Of a stretch of 25,039 nucleotides of DNA, positions 23,407 through 25,039 are shown in pieces. Under the pieces are notes generated by a model. The model did no database searches. It saw only the letters and a program-made list of their open reading frames with translations, and was not told the DNA's origin. Source of the stretch: Oscillospiraceae bacterium (lineage in GTDB: Bacteria; Bacillota; Clostridia; Oscillospirales; Ruminococcaceae); NCBI GenBank assembly GCA_020024185.1, contig JAHHUD010000017.1, positions 1 to 25,039 of the forward strand, read 5' to 3'. The position numbers and the translations under genes were made by a program. Position 1 is the first letter of the stretch; each line of letters starts with the position of its first letter.

Positions 23407-24492
23407 ATGAACAAAAGTACGGAAAAGAAAATTTCAACAATTCAAGACTTAATCGACCTTGGCAAAAAAAATGGCAAACTCACAAGTCATGATATCAACA
23501 AATTTCTTGAAGATGTAAGTTTTGATATTGAACAGGTTGAAAAATTATATGAAACTCTTGATACAAATAATATTGATGTTATCGACCTTATTGATGAAGA
23601 TGAGGAAATTCTTACAGAAAAAAATGTTGAAAAGTTTGAAAAATCTCTGTCTGCTGAAGGTGTAAGTATTGATGACCCTGTAAAAGTTTATCTTAAAGAA
23701 ATCGGCAGTTTCCCGCTTCTTAGCCTTGATGAAGAAATTGCTTTGGCAGAAAGAATTCTTCAAAATGATGAATATGCAAAGAAAAAACTTGCAGAAGCAA
23801 ACTTGCGTTTGGTTGTTTCTATTGCAAAAAGATATGTTGGCAGAGGTATGCTATTTCTTGACCTTATTCAAGAAGGTAACCTTGGTCTTATAAAAGCTGT
23901 TGAAAAATTTGACCATACAAAAGGATTTAAATTTTCAACTTATGCAACATGGTGGATAAGACAAGCTATTACAAGAGCTATTGCTGACCAAGCAAGAACA
24001 ATACGTATTCCTGTTCATATGGTTGAAACAATAAATAAGGTTAAAAAAGTTCAAAGCCAACTTCTACATAAAAATGGTCAAGAACCATCAGTTGAAGATT
24101 TGGCAGAAGAACTTGATATGCCACAGGAAAAAGTTAGAGAAATCCTTAAAGTTGCTCAAGAACCAATCAGTCTTGAAAGTCCAATCGGTGAAGAAGAAGA
24201 TAGTCATCTTGGTGACTTTATTCCAGATAGTGATGCTCCTATTCCAGAAGAAGCAGCAACACATGCATTATTAAAAGAACAGCTTGGAGAAGTTCTTGCA
24301 ACATTGACACCAAGAGAAGCAAAAGTTTTATCATTGCGTTTTGGTATAGAAGACGGAAGACCAAGAACTTTGGAAGAAGTTGGCAAGGAGTTTAATGTTA
24401 CAAGAGAACGTATTAGACAAATTGAAGCTAAAGCATTAAGAAAATTGCGTCATCCAAGTAGAAATAAAAAACTTAAAGACTTTTTAGATTAA
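23407..24492 (+). CDS. rpoD (sigA): primary RNA polymerase sigma factor
   Basis: This is the housekeeping sigma-70 factor, 361 residues as usual for Gram-positive SigA (no long spacer in region 1). Region 1.1 is at about 1-75, region 1.2 begins at DDPVKVYLKEIG (89-100), and region 2 includes DLIQEGNLGLIKAVEKFD and STYATWWIRQAITRAI (177-192), which melts and reads the -10 element. Region 3 is at about 205-285. Region 4.2 contains RTLEEVGKEFNVTRERIRQIEAKALRKL (320-347), reading the -35 element. The TTGACA/TATAAT-like promoters seen elsewhere in the window are what such a factor recognises. RBS AAAGGGG is about 9 bases before the ATG. It follows dnaG directly. Confidence 0.98.
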   Translation: MNKSTEKKISTIQDLIDLGKKNGKLTSHDINKFLEDVSFDIEQVEKLYETLDTNNIDVIDLIDEDEEILTEKNVEKFEKSLSAEGVSIDDPVKVYLKEIGSFPLLSLDEEIALAERILQNDEYAKKKLAEANLRLVVSIAKRYVGRGMLFLDLIQEGNLGLIKAVEKFDHTKGFKFSTYATWWIRQAITRAIADQARTIRIPVHMVETINKVKKVQSQLLHKNGQEPSVEDLAEELDMPQEKVREILKVAQEPISLESPIGEEEDSHLGDFIPDSDAPIPEEAATHALLKEQLGEVLATLTPREAKVLSLRFGIEDGRPRTLEEVGKEFNVTRERIRQIEAKALRKLRHPSRNKKLKDFLD

Positions 24493-24504
24493 GGAGGTTG
24501 AGAT

Positions 24505-24900
24505 ATGCATATCACCCAAGAAAGCGATTATGCAGTCAGAATAGTTTATACTCTTGGACAAAGTGAAACACGTCTTGATGCAAAGACAATAAGTGAAAAA
24601 ACGGGAGTTACACTAAGATTTTCACTTAAGATATTAAATAAACTTGTTCAAAACGAAATAGTTAAATCGTATAAAGGTGCAAAGGGCGGGTATGTTCTTG
24701 CACGAGAGCCTAAATATATAAACTTGAAGCAAGTAATAGAGGCAATAGAAGGAAAATATGCTTTGGTAAAATGTATTGACTCTGATTTTCCTTGTACACA
24801 AAACATAGAAGGATTTTGTAAATTTAAGAAAGAGTTTGCAAGAATTAGCCATCAAACTAATAAAGAACTTGAACAGCTTACATTTGATAAATTTTTATAA
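24505..24900 (+). CDS. Rrf2/IscR-family transcriptional regulator
   Basis: The 131-residue protein has the Rrf2 winged-helix domain: MHITQESDYAVRIVYTLGQ at the N-terminus, LRFSLKILNKLVQNEIVKSYKGAKGGYVLARE with the recognition helix and the RGxxGGY-like wing. Its cysteines C90, C97 and C105 lie in the loop where IscR holds an Fe-S cluster (C92, C98, C104 in E. coli). The spacing is 6 and 7 residues between them rather than 5 and 5, so cluster binding is plausible but uncertain. Its targets are unknown; no iscS, suf or cysteine genes are visible. AAGGAGG lies 6 bases before the ATG, and the gene begins 12 bases after rpoD, so it should share the sigA transcript. I see no terminator or gene in the last 139 bases after it. 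Confidence 0.9.
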   Translation: MHITQESDYAVRIVYTLGQSETRLDAKTISEKTGVTLRFSLKILNKLVQNEIVKSYKGAKGGYVLAREPKYINLKQVIEAIEGKYALVKCIDSDFPCTQNIEGFCKFKKEFARISHQTNKELEQLTFDKFL

Positions 24901-25039
24901 TAACAACAAATGTAAGTAGTATAATTATTAAAAATAATAAAATACATAAACAATAATATTGAATAAACCGAATTTAAGGTCGACTTTATATTAAAATACA
25001 AAAAATGTGATTTTAAAAAATAAAGTGATATCTTAAATT

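Noticed and set aside
24901..25039. Promoter or RNA gene at the right edge
   Set aside because: Only A/T-rich sequence with no matched -35/-10 pair and no stable hairpin; the next gene lies outside the window.

Overview
This is a low-GC (roughly 30% by eye), spore-forming member of the Clostridia (Bacillota). The evidence is a SleC/SpoIID-type cortex-lytic protein, a YtvI-type sporulation membrane protein, split L-serine dehydratase genes (sdaAB/sdaAA), a dgt-dnaG-rpoD cluster, strong AGGAGG ribosome binding sites and A-rich codon use. TAA and TAG stops dominate and TGA is used once (the YifB/ComM-like gene), so the code is the standard bacterial one. The family cannot be fixed from this window. 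It is a chromosomal housekeeping segment; I see no insertion sequence, prophage gene, CRISPR array, tRNA or 5S/16S/23S gene.

Layout, left to right. (1) 1-2410: a SleC-like SpoIID-domain protein with three peptidoglycan-binding domains, preceded by a possible sigma-K-type promoter, faces the RNase P RNA gene (rnpB, minus strand) across a terminator that works both ways. A small zinc-ribbon/TM2 membrane protein lies just upstream of rnpB on the same strand. (2) 2919-5151: NADP-type glutamate dehydrogenase and a closely coupled RluA-family pseudouridine synthase. (3) 5201-9805: cell-envelope genes on the plus strand: a membrane-anchored LysM-G5-M23 peptidase, murA (TTG start), then across a terminator a WalJ/YycJ-like metallo-beta-lactamase protein and rlmH. 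(4) 9869-14112, minus strand: an RsmF-like m5C methyltransferase, and a two-gene operon of ytvI followed by a Na/Pi cotransporter with a PhoU tail. (5) 14325-15954: L-serine dehydratase beta and alpha subunits behind a near-consensus promoter. (6) 16018-17532, minus strand: a YifB/ComM-like Mg-chelatase-type AAA ATPase. (7) 17782-24900, plus strand: a phosphoglucomutase-type phosphohexomutase, then rpmE (L31), yigZ, dgt, dnaG, rpoD (sigA) and an Rrf2-type regulator.

The most interesting arrangement is the last one. A ribosomal protein gene with its own promoter and a leader hairpin is followed by an intrinsic terminator, then by yigZ, dgt, primase and the primary sigma factor, with no convincing promoter after the terminator. 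This recalls the E. coli rpsU-terminator-dnaG-rpoD macromolecular synthesis operon, with L31 in place of S21. Otherwise the region is conventional, and I did not find a clearly new system in it.
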